Shown here one piece after another: positions 1 through 9,889 of a DNA stretch of 64,000 nucleotides. Within the stretch, counting starts at the first letter, position 1. Every line of letters starts with the position of its first letter. The notes beneath the pieces are model-generated. The model saw only the letters and a list, made by a program, of their open reading frames with translations. It did no database searches and was not told the DNA's origin. The position numbers and the translations under genes are program-made. This stretch comes from Conoideocrella luteorostrata (taxonomy: Eukaryota; Ascomycota; Sordariomycetes; Hypocreales; Clavicipitaceae): contig JASWJB010000075.1 in assembly GCA_032433595.1 (NCBI GenBank), positions 62,001 to 126,000 on the forward strand, read 5' to 3'.

Positions 1-486
1 CCCATGTCCAAGGTTATTCAACCGCCCTGCCCGGTCTGGATGGTTATCTGGCGTTAATTCCACAGCTTGCCGTGATATCTGGATCGCCTCTTCGAGGTCC
101 CCCATCTCTCCAGTCTGCTTATATCGGCTCTCAAGCTTGCTTCCAAGGTTATTCAACCACCCTGCCCGGTCTGGATGGTCGTTTGGCGTCGATTCCACAG
201 CTTGCCGTGATATCTGGATCGCCTCTTCGAGGTCCCCTATCTCTCCAGTCCGCTCATATTGTTCAATGAGGAATACCCCAAGATCGTTCAACCGCGGTGT
301 AAATGATTGATTTGTGTCATTTGTCAGGCGCATACCCAGCTTAGCCAAGAATACGGCTTCGCTAATGTCATCTCTTCTTCCTGTTTGCCTGTATTTCCTG
401 TATGCGCTGAATGCAAGCTCCGATAGAAGATTAGGGATATCTTCCGTATGGATGCCGGTATCTGCCATAAATGCCGCGATATTCAT
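1..486 (-). CDS. TPR-repeat protein, N-terminal part (gene runs off the left edge)
   Basis: Reading leftward from the ATG at 484-486 there is an open frame of 162 codons with no stop before the window edge. After about 75 helical residues it enters near-perfect 42-residue tandem repeats carrying LNNLG, ESRYKQTG, DLEEAIQISRQAV and DNHPDRAG, the signature of fungal kinesin-light-chain-like tetratricopeptide repeats. The 126-bp DNA repeat is visible at 1-250. An in-frame stop lies 12 codons upstream of the ATG, which supports this start, although an upstream exon cannot be excluded. In fungi, proteins with this repeat type often end in a C-terminal CHAT (caspase-like) protease domain. That part would lie outside the window and is not seen. 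The gene is divergent from the gasdermin-like gene at 1243. Confidence 0.8.
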   Translation of the reverse strand, partial: MNIAAFMADTGIHTEDIPNLLSELAFSAYRKYRQTGRRDDISEAVFLAKLGMRLTNDTNQSFTPRLNDLGVFLIEQYERTGEIGDLEEAIQISRQAVESTPNDHPDRAGWLNNLGSKLESRYKQTGEMGDLEEAIQISRQAVELTPDNHPDRAGRLNNLGHG

Positions 487-1242
487 TCCAATAATGACGA
501 GTCTAAGGTTTGTTTGGGATTTGTTTCGTCACTGGCTGACTGAGGTCGTTCATAAGGATATGTCATAATGATCGGAGTCGGGATTCTATTTCGCCCGGAG
601 GGATGTCCCTAGAGGGCCTGGTTGCGAATCTATACGGTCCGCCCATTCGTCACATATCACCTCAAGCCCCACCCCCTCTTATCCCACAAGCACCGCCTCG
701 TCGCTTTATGCCTTGCTTGACAGGCCCGCTCGAGGGCCAATTCCACAAGTGTTTAGCGGCCTATCTTCAGTAGCCGAAGCCTGGTCTGTTGATTTAGTCC
801 ATCGCTGCGTCCTCTCAAACCGTCACTCTCGGTCCCGTATCTAGCCTCTTTGTTGCTTTGGCGAATTTGATTGTAGCCTTAAACACGTCCGTGTTCGGCG
901 CCCATTTTTATCGTCCGATGCCGCCTTCCCACCATATAGCACCATGATCACTTCATTGCTACCTAATTGACGCATTGTAGGCATCGCATATTGCGTATCA
1001 TAGCAGGCTTCTATACCGGCTCCTATTCTGCCTAATTTGTGGCGGTGGCTCATTCGCTGTGCCTCGCCGAGCCATATTACGCACTGCCTCTTCAATGCCC
1101 AAACAAGCGGCCTCAATAAGCGCGACTTTGCCACCACACACCGTCGCTGGTCAAATCTATGATTATTTGTCTACATAATGTTCATAATTTTGGAACATTA
1201 AGCTCCTCGCTCATTCTGATTCAATTGGAAAGCTTTTCAACG
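487..1242. other. Divergent intergenic region between TPR and gasdermin-like genes
   Basis: About 755 bp separate the two divergent starts. A minus-strand frame of about 98 codons opens at 841-1137, but it begins with GTG and matches nothing I recognise. It could be a remnant or an unrecognised upstream exon. The region may hold both promoters; I see no clear TATA box. Confidence 0.4.
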
Positions 1243-2106
1243 ATGGCCGCGACAGTTATTCCATCTTCATTTTTGCTGCCGCTTGAGTCCGTTAGGCTGG
1301 GGAGATTCATTACAAATATTCACCACCCACATGAGGGTTACTATGAACCCCCATGTGTCGACTTGCCCAAGGCCATCATGATGCAGTTCTCTTTTTCTAG
1401 CCAGGTTCAACAGAATAGCAAGATGCAATTTGGGTCTGCATTGACGTCTCTGATATCCGCAGGATTCTCCAAGCGTCTTCAATCTCACATCCATCTAGCA
1501 CCAGCCCGTGGTAGCAATTACTCCCTTGACAACTCCGATGCATGGTTTGACAGGGTAGTTGGCATCCCGGACACGAGGAAGTGGATCGAAAAAGCAGCCC
1601 TCCGCGGCCACAAGATCTACGTCATAGTCGGCATTCAAACATTTACCAATACCCGCATCGTCCAGAAGTCAGCCCGAGGGCAACAAACCGGGGGCAAAGT
1701 CAACGCGCCAATCAGCGTCTCTCTTGCAGCTGCCACCACTATTATGCCTTTCGCCGAGCTTATTGATCCCGCAATTCATGGGGAACATCAGTTTATCGAG
1801 AGCGATCAACTATGCCTCCTCGCTCCTGGCGAGCAAGTGTGTTCTCTGCAGTACCGCGAGGTTAAAACCAGGTGGTTATCTAGCCGACTGATCGAACCAC
1901 TGCAACTCTCAAAAACCCGTCACTGGTCATGCATGGAGGGAGACAGGCGCGACGCATATGAGGAAAGTGATGAAGAAGACGAGGATATAATCGAGGTGGG
2001 TTTGGGGGATGTGGAGGAATTTAATGGAGAGTGGGATGTAAAGGATTCTGTAGAAGGTTCTATCTTTCTTCAATCCATTCCTAATGAATGCATCATCCCA
2101 GCTTAG
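1243..2106 (+). CDS. Gasdermin-like pore-forming cell-death protein (putative)
   Basis: Single exon, 287 residues. I prefer the ATG at 1243 (MAATVIPSSF) over the one at 1159, because the 28 upstream residues look non-conserved. Features seen: an early LGRFITNI segment, an amphipathic central part with YSLDNSDAWF, a strand-like KIYVIVGIQTFTNTRI, a basic/glycine turn (SARGQQTGGK), then LAPGEQVCSLQYREVK, and a strongly acidic tail (about residues 235-275). This order resembles the gasdermin N-terminal fold, where a YVVTEV strand and an IPSGSxLAFRV strand occupy the same relative places. Fungal gasdermins are about 250-290 aa and are activated by proteolytic removal of a short C-terminal tail. 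They are often encoded beside a subtilase, CHAT or NLR-like gene, and here the divergent neighbour is a TPR gene. The family call is inference; the fallback is a conserved fungal protein of unknown function. Confidence 0.6.
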   Translation: MAATVIPSSFLLPLESVRLGRFITNIHHPHEGYYEPPCVDLPKAIMMQFSFSSQVQQNSKMQFGSALTSLISAGFSKRLQSHIHLAPARGSNYSLDNSDAWFDRVVGIPDTRKWIEKAALRGHKIYVIVGIQTFTNTRIVQKSARGQQTGGKVNAPISVSLAAATTIMPFAELIDPAIHGEHQFIESDQLCLLAPGEQVCSLQYREVKTRWLSSRLIEPLQLSKTRHWSCMEGDRRDAYEESDEEDEDIIEVGLGDVEEFNGEWDVKDSVEGSIFLQSIPNECIIPA

Positions 2107-3367
2107 GTCGAAGATAACTCCAGGTCCACATACTTGGGCAAAATTGTACGTATACACGTTGTACAATGCGTTGTGTAGTGCAGCCCAGGATTTGTCCAAT
2201 ACACATAAATTTATTACGCCGCGTAGAGATCCCTCTGATAGAGCTGCTACAAGCCTTATGTATATGCGGTGCTTCGTGTATGACTGTAGCTCATGATAGC
2301 CCTTATGTCAGTATCTTCTAGTTCCTGCCACGTTCGCTTTCCTTCTCATCGTAAAACTATCCCTGCGGGTCGCTCGGCCCCAACCTCTAAACCAATATCG
2401 CAAATGCAGACATCCGTGTTCAAACAATCGGAGCTAATTTCGGGATAGGAGTGGCTATGCCTTGGAAGACCCAGGTCTTTTTTTCTTATTTTTTTTCTTC
2501 CCAGGATATCTTCCCGAGAAGAAAATCCTTGTTTGCCAATCATCTATGCGTAAGACAAAGCCAAAATATCCTTACGGAGTACGGAGTACAGGTTACATAA
2601 AAAAAATAACCCAAGCCGCCTGACTATCAGCCACATCCACGAACTGAAATCAAAAGAAGTACTTTAATTGGACAGGGTTGTGAGCTAACACAGAGGTGGA
2701 ATTTATCACCCATGCTAGGCTGAACCAGGGAGACATAGAGCCTAATGATGTTAAGTCTTCAAAGCCACGGCGGTTTCTTGTCCTGCCGATCACCGTCAGC
2801 CGCAGCAAGTCGAAAACCTCGTCTTGATGCAGTCAGCCTTATTTGTGCAAATCGCGGGTACAAATGACCATCAACAGCCGAAGACACGGCACCTTATCAC
2901 GCCTCCACTTTATTTCTCGGTTAAATTCTAGTCATCTGACCCTTTTTGCAAAGGATAGTATGGCACATGACGCAACTCGTGCCCAATCGACATTGCATTG
3001 GATCACATCCCCGATCCATTTCTCGGTCAAATTCTAGTTATTTAATGCGTTCCTTTTGAAACAGCTTAATGTATTATGTAAGTCGCGCCCAATCGAAGTT
3101 GGCTTCACCGTCAGCAGCCGAAAACCCGTAGCCTTTTTTCTTGTCCAAATTGCGAGTAACAGTAACAGTCCATTCCGCTGGCCCAGGCGTATCTGTTAGC
3201 CGTCCTTGTAACACAGTGGCGTTAAGCTCTTTCCGTCATAATAGCGCCTTATGACACGCCCGCGATCACTGTTGGTGCCTCTTAGTGATTTCAATTATGG
3301 TTACTCCGTATAGCCGCAGAGTATCACTACTCGGAGCTATAGAAAAAATTACGCTAGAAAACGCTAT
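2107..3367. other. Intergenic, repeat fragments and two TACGGAGTA sites
   Basis: No supportable gene. It contains a dispersed repeat fragment (family F, about 2196-2295), two overlapping TACGGAGTA motifs (2573-2588), one on the opposite strand at 3302-3310, and a near-duplicate pair of short stretches sharing a TTTATTTCTCGGTTAAATTC-like core (about 2903-2930 and 3010-3037). Confidence 0.5.
2196..2295 (+). repeat. Dispersed repeat F, copy 1
   Basis: Shares AATTTATTACG, GAGATCCCTCT and ACTTATGT-type blocks in the same order with segments near 11826-11935 (+), 14200-14345 (-) and 43000-43120 (-). A shorter piece lies near 29458-29490 (-). Boundaries are uncertain and it has no coding potential. 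It is likely a fragment of an LTR or non-autonomous element. Confidence 0.6.
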
Positions 3368-3616
3368 CCCTTTGAGTGCGGAGGACTGCAGTGGAGCCAG
3401 GCAGACCCACCACAGCACAGGTACGAGCTCGGTACCTCACTTGCGCCTCACAATGCGTCTGTGCAGTGTAGCGATATGTACACAGAGAATTGCTGGTACA
3501 TGCGGAGTACAATAGTGAGATACACCAGCAAAGTACGGAGTAATGTACCCTAAATCCGGCGGCGTCTTCATTGCCCCCGTAGTGATACTCGACTGCAGTC
3601 CTCCGCACTCAAAGGG
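3368..3616. mobile_element. piggyBac-like MITE (249 bp)
   Basis: A perfect 25-bp terminal inverted repeat begins CCCTTTGAGTGCGG at 3368-3392 and is matched in reverse at 3592-3616. The right end is followed directly by TTAA (3617-3620). The TTAA-CCCTTTG configuration is the hallmark of piggyBac-superfamily termini. On the left the four bases are CTAT, so the duplication has decayed or the insertion was imprecise. The interior is non-coding and contains one TACGGAGTA at 3534-3542. Confidence 0.7.
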
Positions 3617-4343
3617 TTAACCCACGTTTAATACTCATACATCACCACCAACACGCCCTGCCGCACAAAATACAGGGCATCTACGGAGTAATTAGCAGCT
3701 GGAATAATGCTTAATGCAAAAAGCTCATGATATCTTTGTTCGCTTTATTTGAGGCATTTCGAGGCATCGCTATGCGCGCAGTCGGGCGCCTCATTAGATT
3801 CCCCGCACCAGCTACCCTGTGTCACAGGAAAATATGAGCCTATTTAAGGGCCATAACTACACATGAAAAGTGGCCTCTGGCTACGCCATTTTTTGTGTGA
3901 CATACCCACTGCCCAACTTGCTTCCTTTAACAACACTACAACATTTCTACTGAAAAAATCTTCCAAGCCTATAGCATCCGGGCGCGTTTAGTGAGAGGGT
4001 AGGTTTCCAGGAATTTATATACATTTCACGCGGTAAGGTGTAACAACTAACACTCTAGGCTAAAACAAGCTGGATATAGATTACAGCGTTTTTAGCGTAT
4101 TATTTTGAAGCTCCGAGTACTCCGTTTACTCGGAAAAGGCCCAGCAGCCACCGACGATAGCGAGGGTGTGGGTATTCAGTAGGCGCATTGTGGGATTGTT
4201 GGGACGGATGTTGGGGCGTGAGATGGTCCAGAGCTTTACGAATGTATTTCCCAGAATCCCAAGAGGCACAGAGGATGTATTGTTGGACCCACTTTTATCC
4301 ACTTTTCCCCTTTTCTTCCTGGTGATTTCTAGTAACCCGCCAA
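3617..4343. other. Intergenic, no gene seen
   Basis: No convincing coding region. One TACGGAGTA lies at 3682-3690 and a related palindromic CCGAGTACTCCG stretch near 4113-4124. Open frames on both strands around 4126-4368 mirror each other and show no family signature. Confidence 0.4.
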
Positions 4344-4585
4344 GCGGGGAACAGTTTAACTGAGCCATCGAGGTGGCATTAGCTCCGCAAGAGATAATAC
4401 CTCAGCAACTAAAAACAAGATAAAATTAAACAAAAAAATACATTAACTATTATATAGCTTATTTAGCTATTTAGTTAATTAATTTTATTAATAATAAGCT
4501 TTAATTGCATTAGTAGTAGGCGTTTGAATTAAATAGGTCAATTGGACAATGTGGACGAAATGGCTCAGTTAAACTGTCCCCCGCA
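4344..4585. mobile_element. Inverted-repeat element (MITE candidate, about 240 bp)
   Basis: The left arm GCGGGGAACAGTTTAACTGA (extending to GCCAT, 4344-4368) is repeated in reverse at 4561-4585 with one mismatch. The core is extremely A+T-rich, as expected after RIP. No target duplication could be identified, so the superfamily is open; a CAGTTT-type terminus would suit hAT or a foldback element. Confidence 0.55.
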
Positions 4586-5590
4586 TGCCCGCGTAACCTA
4601 TCGAAACCTGCTGGAACAATTTACCACTTGACTACGGAGCAAAAGTGCAGGCCTACTTAACTCACTCTGGTGGCTGTAATTAGTGCTTATGTTCTACGCA
4701 ACAGAACCTAACACACTAAAACGCCCTAAATCGTGTTTCGCGATACTACTGTAAGCGGCTTACCCACAGTCTGTTCAACGGTAGGTGCCTTAAATTGTCT
4801 ATTCAAAGCTAAGGAAGAAAGGAGAAGAGCAATCTCGAGGCGAGCCTCGAGCTTGCATGTCTAATAGCTGCTGATTAACAATTTAGACGAAATTAGACTA
4901 ATTACATAACCAACTGTTTGCACGGCGCCAATGCTCCGGGCCCGGTTTGGCGGGGCCACAGCATCGGGCGCAGCCCGTGACAGCTCGTAAAGGTAAGAAT
5001 CCAACTCTACTACGAAGGACATGAAATACAATTTCAAGTACTTATCACAGGCTATATAAAATGCGTTATTCATGCTATTAGTGTGGAGCTTCACCTTTTG
5101 CTGAATTTTGTGACAGTACTTATTAATTTATACAGCGCCTATGACGATACTGCCTAGGCCCGACCCTGCAAGAAAAGCTTCTCCCTGCTTCCGGATCCAT
5201 CTCTGTTACGTTTCCTCTTGGTTCTAGACACGCTGAGTAATAGTTTGTTCCGGGGGTTCAGAAAAAGTGTAGCTCGGTCAAAGTCAATGACCATAACCCG
5301 CCGTTGTCCCTCGTTCCACAACTGATTATCACCCCGTTCATCTGTCGGATGCGACAGTATGGAGGTGAATTGGAAGGGAAAACAACAAGCATGTAAATTG
5401 ATGAATATTGACGATGATTATTGATGATCTGATTCCCCGTCTAATTCCCGTCCAAATGCTTCCTTTTATGCCTGCTTTCCTTCCTGCCTCTGATATCTTG
5501 TATTCCTCGTATCCCCGCATTATTGACCTCTCCGAGGTCATAACCAAATTCCTCCGAGATATTCAATAGTCTTCCTTACTATTGACTATC
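4586..5590. other. Intergenic; holds one copy of miniature repeat H
   Basis: No gene supported. The only recognisable item is the inverted copy of miniature repeat H at about 5043-5116. Confidence 0.4.
5043..5116 (-). repeat. Miniature repeat H, copy 1
   Basis: About 74 bp that match the reverse complement of 8720-8794 with only a few substitutions. The better copy has 9-bp inverted ends CTGTCACAG / CTGTGACAG; here one end reads TATCACAG. It is probably a very small non-autonomous DNA element. Confidence 0.65.
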
Positions 5591-5841
5591 CTATCCGAAA
5601 TTACCGTGGTCGACACCCTCCGCCCAAACTGCCTGCAGGGAGCGGCACAGCTCCGTCGCCAGGTTCGGCAACTCTGCTTTTGATGCCTCCACCCCACCCC
5701 ACGACATCAGCATCATGTCAAAGACTCTATCGCCGCCGGCGAAAATGTATCCCCAACGTAGGTCCACAATGCCTAAGTGCACTGGCACCACATCGCCCTG
5801 AAGCCGGTCGAGCCTCGCGTAAATATCACTCTCGTGCTCCA
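5591..5841 (-). pseudogene. Fragment of a fungal protein-kinase-like (phosphotransferase) protein
   Basis: An open stretch of about 83 codons reads EHESDIYARLDRLQGDVVPV, then LGIVDLRWGYIF, MLMSWGG and EGVDHGNF. This resembles the kinase-like proteins of fungi, in which an E..vY..L..lQG..vPv..G segment is followed by a hydrophobic LMSWAG and a catalytic-loop HGD. There is no ATG, the catalytic loop is interrupted (HGNF then stop), and the ATP-binding N-lobe and metal-binding parts are absent. I regard it as a gene relic. Confidence 0.4.
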
Positions 5842-6349
5842 AGTCGCGTGGATAGCCCGAGAATGCTCCCTTGCGTGGACATGTAGGCGTAGGGCTCTAG
5901 CTCCAGCTTAGACAGTACCCCTACTAAACCCACGTTTACCCCACCTATCTAGTGCAATACACTTACGATACGGGCTTTAGTGTAATTGCTTGCGTACCAG
6001 CCGGGTGAATGCTTCGGCATTTATGGAATGACGGTTGCCACCTTTCGGCAGTCCGGTGCAAGGGCATATTGGGGCAGTTATCATCAAGTCCCCTGCTTCG
6101 CTTGAGGCCAAGTAGACATACCTAAGGACAGTACTGCCTAGCAGGTGCTAAACTAGATATCTTAGCACCGTTGTATTCGGAGCCACTGCTCGACGGACTA
6201 TCCTTTCGCTTGCTAGCATTGACCGTGGATTGAAATATTGTTGGCCTATCGTCTGGTTTCTCTTCTCCGTTGTCGCCATTTGAGAGGATGTTAGTGGTCC
6301 TACAAGAAGTCCTAGACCGCAGCGATATCTTTTGATTTATTAGGCTCAC
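5842..6349. other. Intergenic, no gene supported
   Basis: A 75-codon minus-strand frame (6122-6349) is serine-rich and unrecognised. No repeat or regulatory signal stands out. Confidence 0.3.
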
Positions 6350-6563
6350 TTTTGGAATCCCTCGTTAAGCGTACGAGCAATTACAGACAAGATCACGTGG
6401 GCACCCCAGCGCGCCTCCTTTATACAGCGCACTCGGGGGCATTCCTCTTCTCCCTCTTCTCTCTTAGATAGCTACGAATGAATTGAATACTTTGTTTTAC
6501 CTATTGCCTCAAGCAAGACCATTTGGTATCGATACCCGTTACAGAAGCCCTGTGCTTCCTACA
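6350..6563 (+). mobile_element. Solo LTR, family A (degenerate copy A1)
   Basis: Begins TTTTGGAATCCCTCG and ends TGCTTCCTACA. It contains the family A landmarks in order: an E-box CACGTGG, GCGCGCCTCC, a TTTATAC TATA-like box, a pyrimidine tract with TTAGATA, GAATTGAATA and GGTATCGATACC. Its 5-bp flanks do not match and its first bases have decayed, so it is assigned by similarity to the copies that have target duplications. Confidence 0.75.
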
Positions 6564-7086
6564 AATATATTTCGATGAAGCTAGAATAGCACGCCTCATG
6601 CCTACACCAATGCGCCTGTCACAGATATCGTGTATTTCTATATCCGTCACAGAACATCGTAAAGCCCGTAAACTCCGGTGTGTCCTTTAAGTCAGACTAG
6701 CTATTATCTATTACGAGGACGATTTTCCTCGTACAGAATAGGTAGAAGACAAGGACAATTCCACTCATCAGACGTCCGTAGCTGCTCACTTGTGACAACG
6801 TCAGTTGGGCGATACGAGAGTCAATCAATCAATCAGTCAATCATTAATCGTTGACTAGTGTCTTGCACATAATAAATAAAGTAGGGCGGCACGGCACGAG
6901 TGCAGGACCTTATCGGAAATCGGTCTGAAGAATTCAGTCTGAATGATTCTTGCCCTCTTACACTTATATCTCTCAAAAGCAGCGTATTTTCGGAGAAGGC
7001 TAGATTTGTATATGCTCGTAGGCTTCATCGACGCCTTGACGTATATTCTGGAACGACGCACGGGCGCCGCTCCAGCGGGAGTCGTT
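6564..7086. other. Intergenic with dispersed repeat I fragment
   Basis: About 6695-6795 (minus orientation) matches 25789-25905 (plus). The shared start is TGTCACAAGTGAGCAGCTA, followed by GATGAGTGGAATT and CCTTGTCTTC. A short ATCA simple repeat lies near 6820-6845. No gene is seen. Confidence 0.45.
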
Positions 7087-9101
7087 TCACTGATAAGATC
7101 TGGGCCACCTCACCTTCGGTTGCCATCCTACACGACCCTCTCTAAAGCTGCATTTCTGGCACTTTCTTTGTAAGTTCCTTTTGCGACAGCCTTGGAGGTC
7201 ATGCGTACAAATTCTGCATGTCTGTATGCGGAGACAATCCTGACACATATTCTCAGGCATCTTATCGTTTTTCATGCTGCATTTCTTGCACCTGGTACGT
7301 GACTTCATGTCGTGACAAACTTCGCGGTCGTGCAGACGTTTTGTCGCTGCATGGTCACAAATCTCACAGTACTGTGCACGCCGACATGTTTGGCACTCCT
7401 TGCCTGGTATTTCATTTTCGATTTTTCGTGTTTCTGTGGCTTGTTCGGCAGCAAGTTTTGGAAAACTCCATTCGACAAGCCACCGGTTCAAGTCTTTGGA
7501 GTGTAACGCGGCTCTGGTCTTCTGATGCGCATCCCCACATTGAAGAAGCTTGATGGCAACATGCATGGCATTCATGCACTTTGCTATAGCGTCATTCAAA
7601 TCATCCTGTGCTTGAGCTCTGTTCGCACGTTTTCGGTGCAGCTCTGCAATGACTTTGGAGGTGAAGGAAAAGGCCTCTGACTCCAATGCCCAATTCGGGA
7701 ACTGACTCTGCATATGGAGAGAGCCGACGTGATCGCTCAATATTTGGGCTTCTTTCAAAACAGTTGATGGCGGGTCGTCGAATATATAGTAGGCTGCATA
7801 AACAGATGTAGATTGGACTGCAACCCATTTTGTGGTCCCGATATACGAACAGCCTTGAATTCGAGATTTTACAACCTCGAGTTTTGCCTTCAAGATGTGC
7901 TTTGCTATGTGTGGCGCGTCGAAAAATTTGCAGTAGAAGATCAACATCTCGAGAATCATTATATTCTCATCCCCAATCAACGAAGACAATGTTTTAATAG
8001 TTTTAACGAAACCAAGACGCAGCACATGGCGCAAGTCAGCACTGTCTACCATTTCCAGGGATTCGCAGAGCAAAGCAACGGGCGTGTATGCTTTTTGGTT
8101 CGTTGTGTGGTCTACCTTTTGGCTTGCTTTCACAGCTGAAAGGACACCAATCATTGCTTTCTCATCAGGTATATGACTGTCTAGTCCGTATACCCGTATG
8201 CAAAGCCGCCAGAATTCGGTCAAAAACGTGGGCTGTTGACAGTTTGACGTGCAAGTCAGCTGATTGAGCAGCTTTTCTAGCCCCAATTTTGCCTTTGAAT
8301 GTAAGCCCATACGAATCAACATAGACATGCTATGACTCTGTTCAGAAAAGACTCTCCAGCCATAGGCGTCGAAAGAGGTCGCACCATGCGGTGCGATGAA
8401 ACCAGTAGCAGCAGCTAACCAAGATTCTTTCTTACCCGCATCAAAAAGGGCGTAAGCAATCTTATCAATACACTTCAACACATTTTCGTGATACATGTAC
8501 AGGTTGGGTGACATGCTCTCGGGCACTGCTCGCTTCATGTGCATATGCATGTCAAACTCCGCTTTCTCCAGCGCAACTTCCCGGATTTCCAGGTTCGGTT
8601 TAGGCACCTTATTTGTTCGATTTTCTGTGGAATTTTTGTAGCGTTTTCTGTAGGTACTTTCGCTGGTGCAAAGCTATCAATACAGCGAATAGTAGAAGCA
8701 AAGGTGTAGAAAGGTGCCACTGTCACAGAATTCAGCAAAAGGTGAAGCTCCACACTAATAGCGTGAATAATGCATTTTATATAGCCTGTGACAGCCATGG
8801 TAGATATGGAGGAGGCAAATGAGACGGATAAAACTCACGCTGCCGGAAATTGGTAAATAGACCACATTATATCTTGAGCTAGTCGGAAGGGAATATCGGG
8901 GGAAGAGAGAAGGCGTATGATTCGAGAATCTTGCTGCAACCATCTCTCTTTTGAGAGGCTAGCCCCTAGTTGTGAAATTGGCGCTCGCTTTGATTGTTGA
9001 GCCTCTTTGATTTGCTTCCTGGATAATCTCGGGACCGGTCTCTTGTAGCTTAGCCAGGAGGCTGAGCCTGTTTCATGGTCGCTACTTGCCGATGGCAACA
9101 T
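7087..9101 (-). CDS. Clr5-like domain protein with C-terminal duplicated Cys-rich modules
   Basis: Two exons on the minus strand, 9101-8839 and 8647-7087, joined over a 191-nt intron (GTGAGT..CTACAG). The spliced frame is 607 residues. Across the junction IMWSIYQFPAA-KRYKN resembles the end of a Clr5 helix domain (IM..Y.F.AsKrqYK). The following helical region (ESWLAAATGF, HDAYGW-like FDAYGWRVF, TEFWRLCIRVYGLD) matches the usual body of fungal Clr5-type proteins. The C-terminus (about residues 500-590) holds two similar modules, CQTCRRAQYCEIC and CQDCLRIQTCRIC, each followed by a histidine and a later CxKC, which look metal-binding. The role is unknown; nuclear regulation would be a guess. 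The start ATG at 9099-9101 and both splice sites are inferred. Confidence 0.7.
8720..8794 (+). repeat. Miniature repeat H, copy 2, inside an intron
   Basis: 75 bp bounded by CTGTCACAG and CTGTGACAG (perfect 9-bp inverted ends). It matches the reverse complement of 5043-5116 and lies wholly inside the intron of the Clr5-like gene, where it accounts for a large part of the unusually long 191-nt intron. Confidence 0.7.
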
Positions 9102-9889
9102 TGGTATGGCGGTTAGGCGCTGAAGTTTTGGCCTCGGGCGGCATGGCTGGCAGTGTTGTCTAGCCCGGGCGACTTATATATCCAGTTAAGCACGGCTCAG
9201 TTGGAGGTGGCGCTGCAAGGCAGAAAATCGACCGCAAGCCATAAGGAGCCTGGCATTACGTGGCAAGCGACGAGCCCCCCCCCCCTCTCATGACCCTCGC
9301 ACAGACCTCTGGCTCAAGGCATGACGCTACAAATGCTCAGCTTCCGCTACCGCTGTATCGGGCTTCTAGGGGCCGTCGTGAAGGGCGGCCTGATTCTGCC
9401 TTGCCAGCTCACGCGTCGATTGGCAGGTCCCCACAGAACATTAATGCGAGATGCATCTTAGTGGAGAGAAGGATCAGCTGGCTTGCGGCCCGCCAACGGT
9501 AGTTCTTCTTTTGCGCCACCTAGTCTCAATTGTCTCACAGCCATCGCCAGCAGTATCAAAAACGCGGTCGCGGCCAGCTTCAACCGTTAGAATATGGTCT
9601 GATTCTATCAATCAATATTGGAATACCTAATTCTACTAGGTATATGGATCAGCAGTGGTGGAGTGCCTAATGCGGGTTAATGCGATGAGCTGTGGTAAGG
9701 CGTCCAGGAGGCTTTGCGCTTGACCGACTGTCACAAGTATAAAATGGCCCGTCGCTTCCCTGTGACTCTTTGTAAAATTCTCCCGAACTACTCAGCATCA
9801 TCAGTATTGATCTATTAGCTACCTCATCGATCTACACCGTCAATTTTCGTTTCTTCATAAGCTTTCTTATCACTACCCGCACATCCACA
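9102..9889. other. Intergenic / promoter region of the GTPase gene
   Basis: Divergent spacer of about 790 bp. It contains a C9 run near 9276 and, closer to the GTPase start, a TATA box and a pyrimidine-rich leader. No other gene is supported. Confidence 0.4.
9738..9744 (+). promoter_or_regulatory. TATA box upstream of GTPase gene
   Basis: TATAAAA, 146 bp before the ATG at 9890, followed by a T/C-rich leader ending TCCACAATG, a good fungal start context. Confidence 0.5.

Noticed and set aside
841..1137. 98-codon minus-strand frame between TPR and gasdermin-like genes
   Set aside because: Starts with GTG, ends without a splice or stop context I can interpret, and has no family signature; kept only as a note in the intergenic entry.
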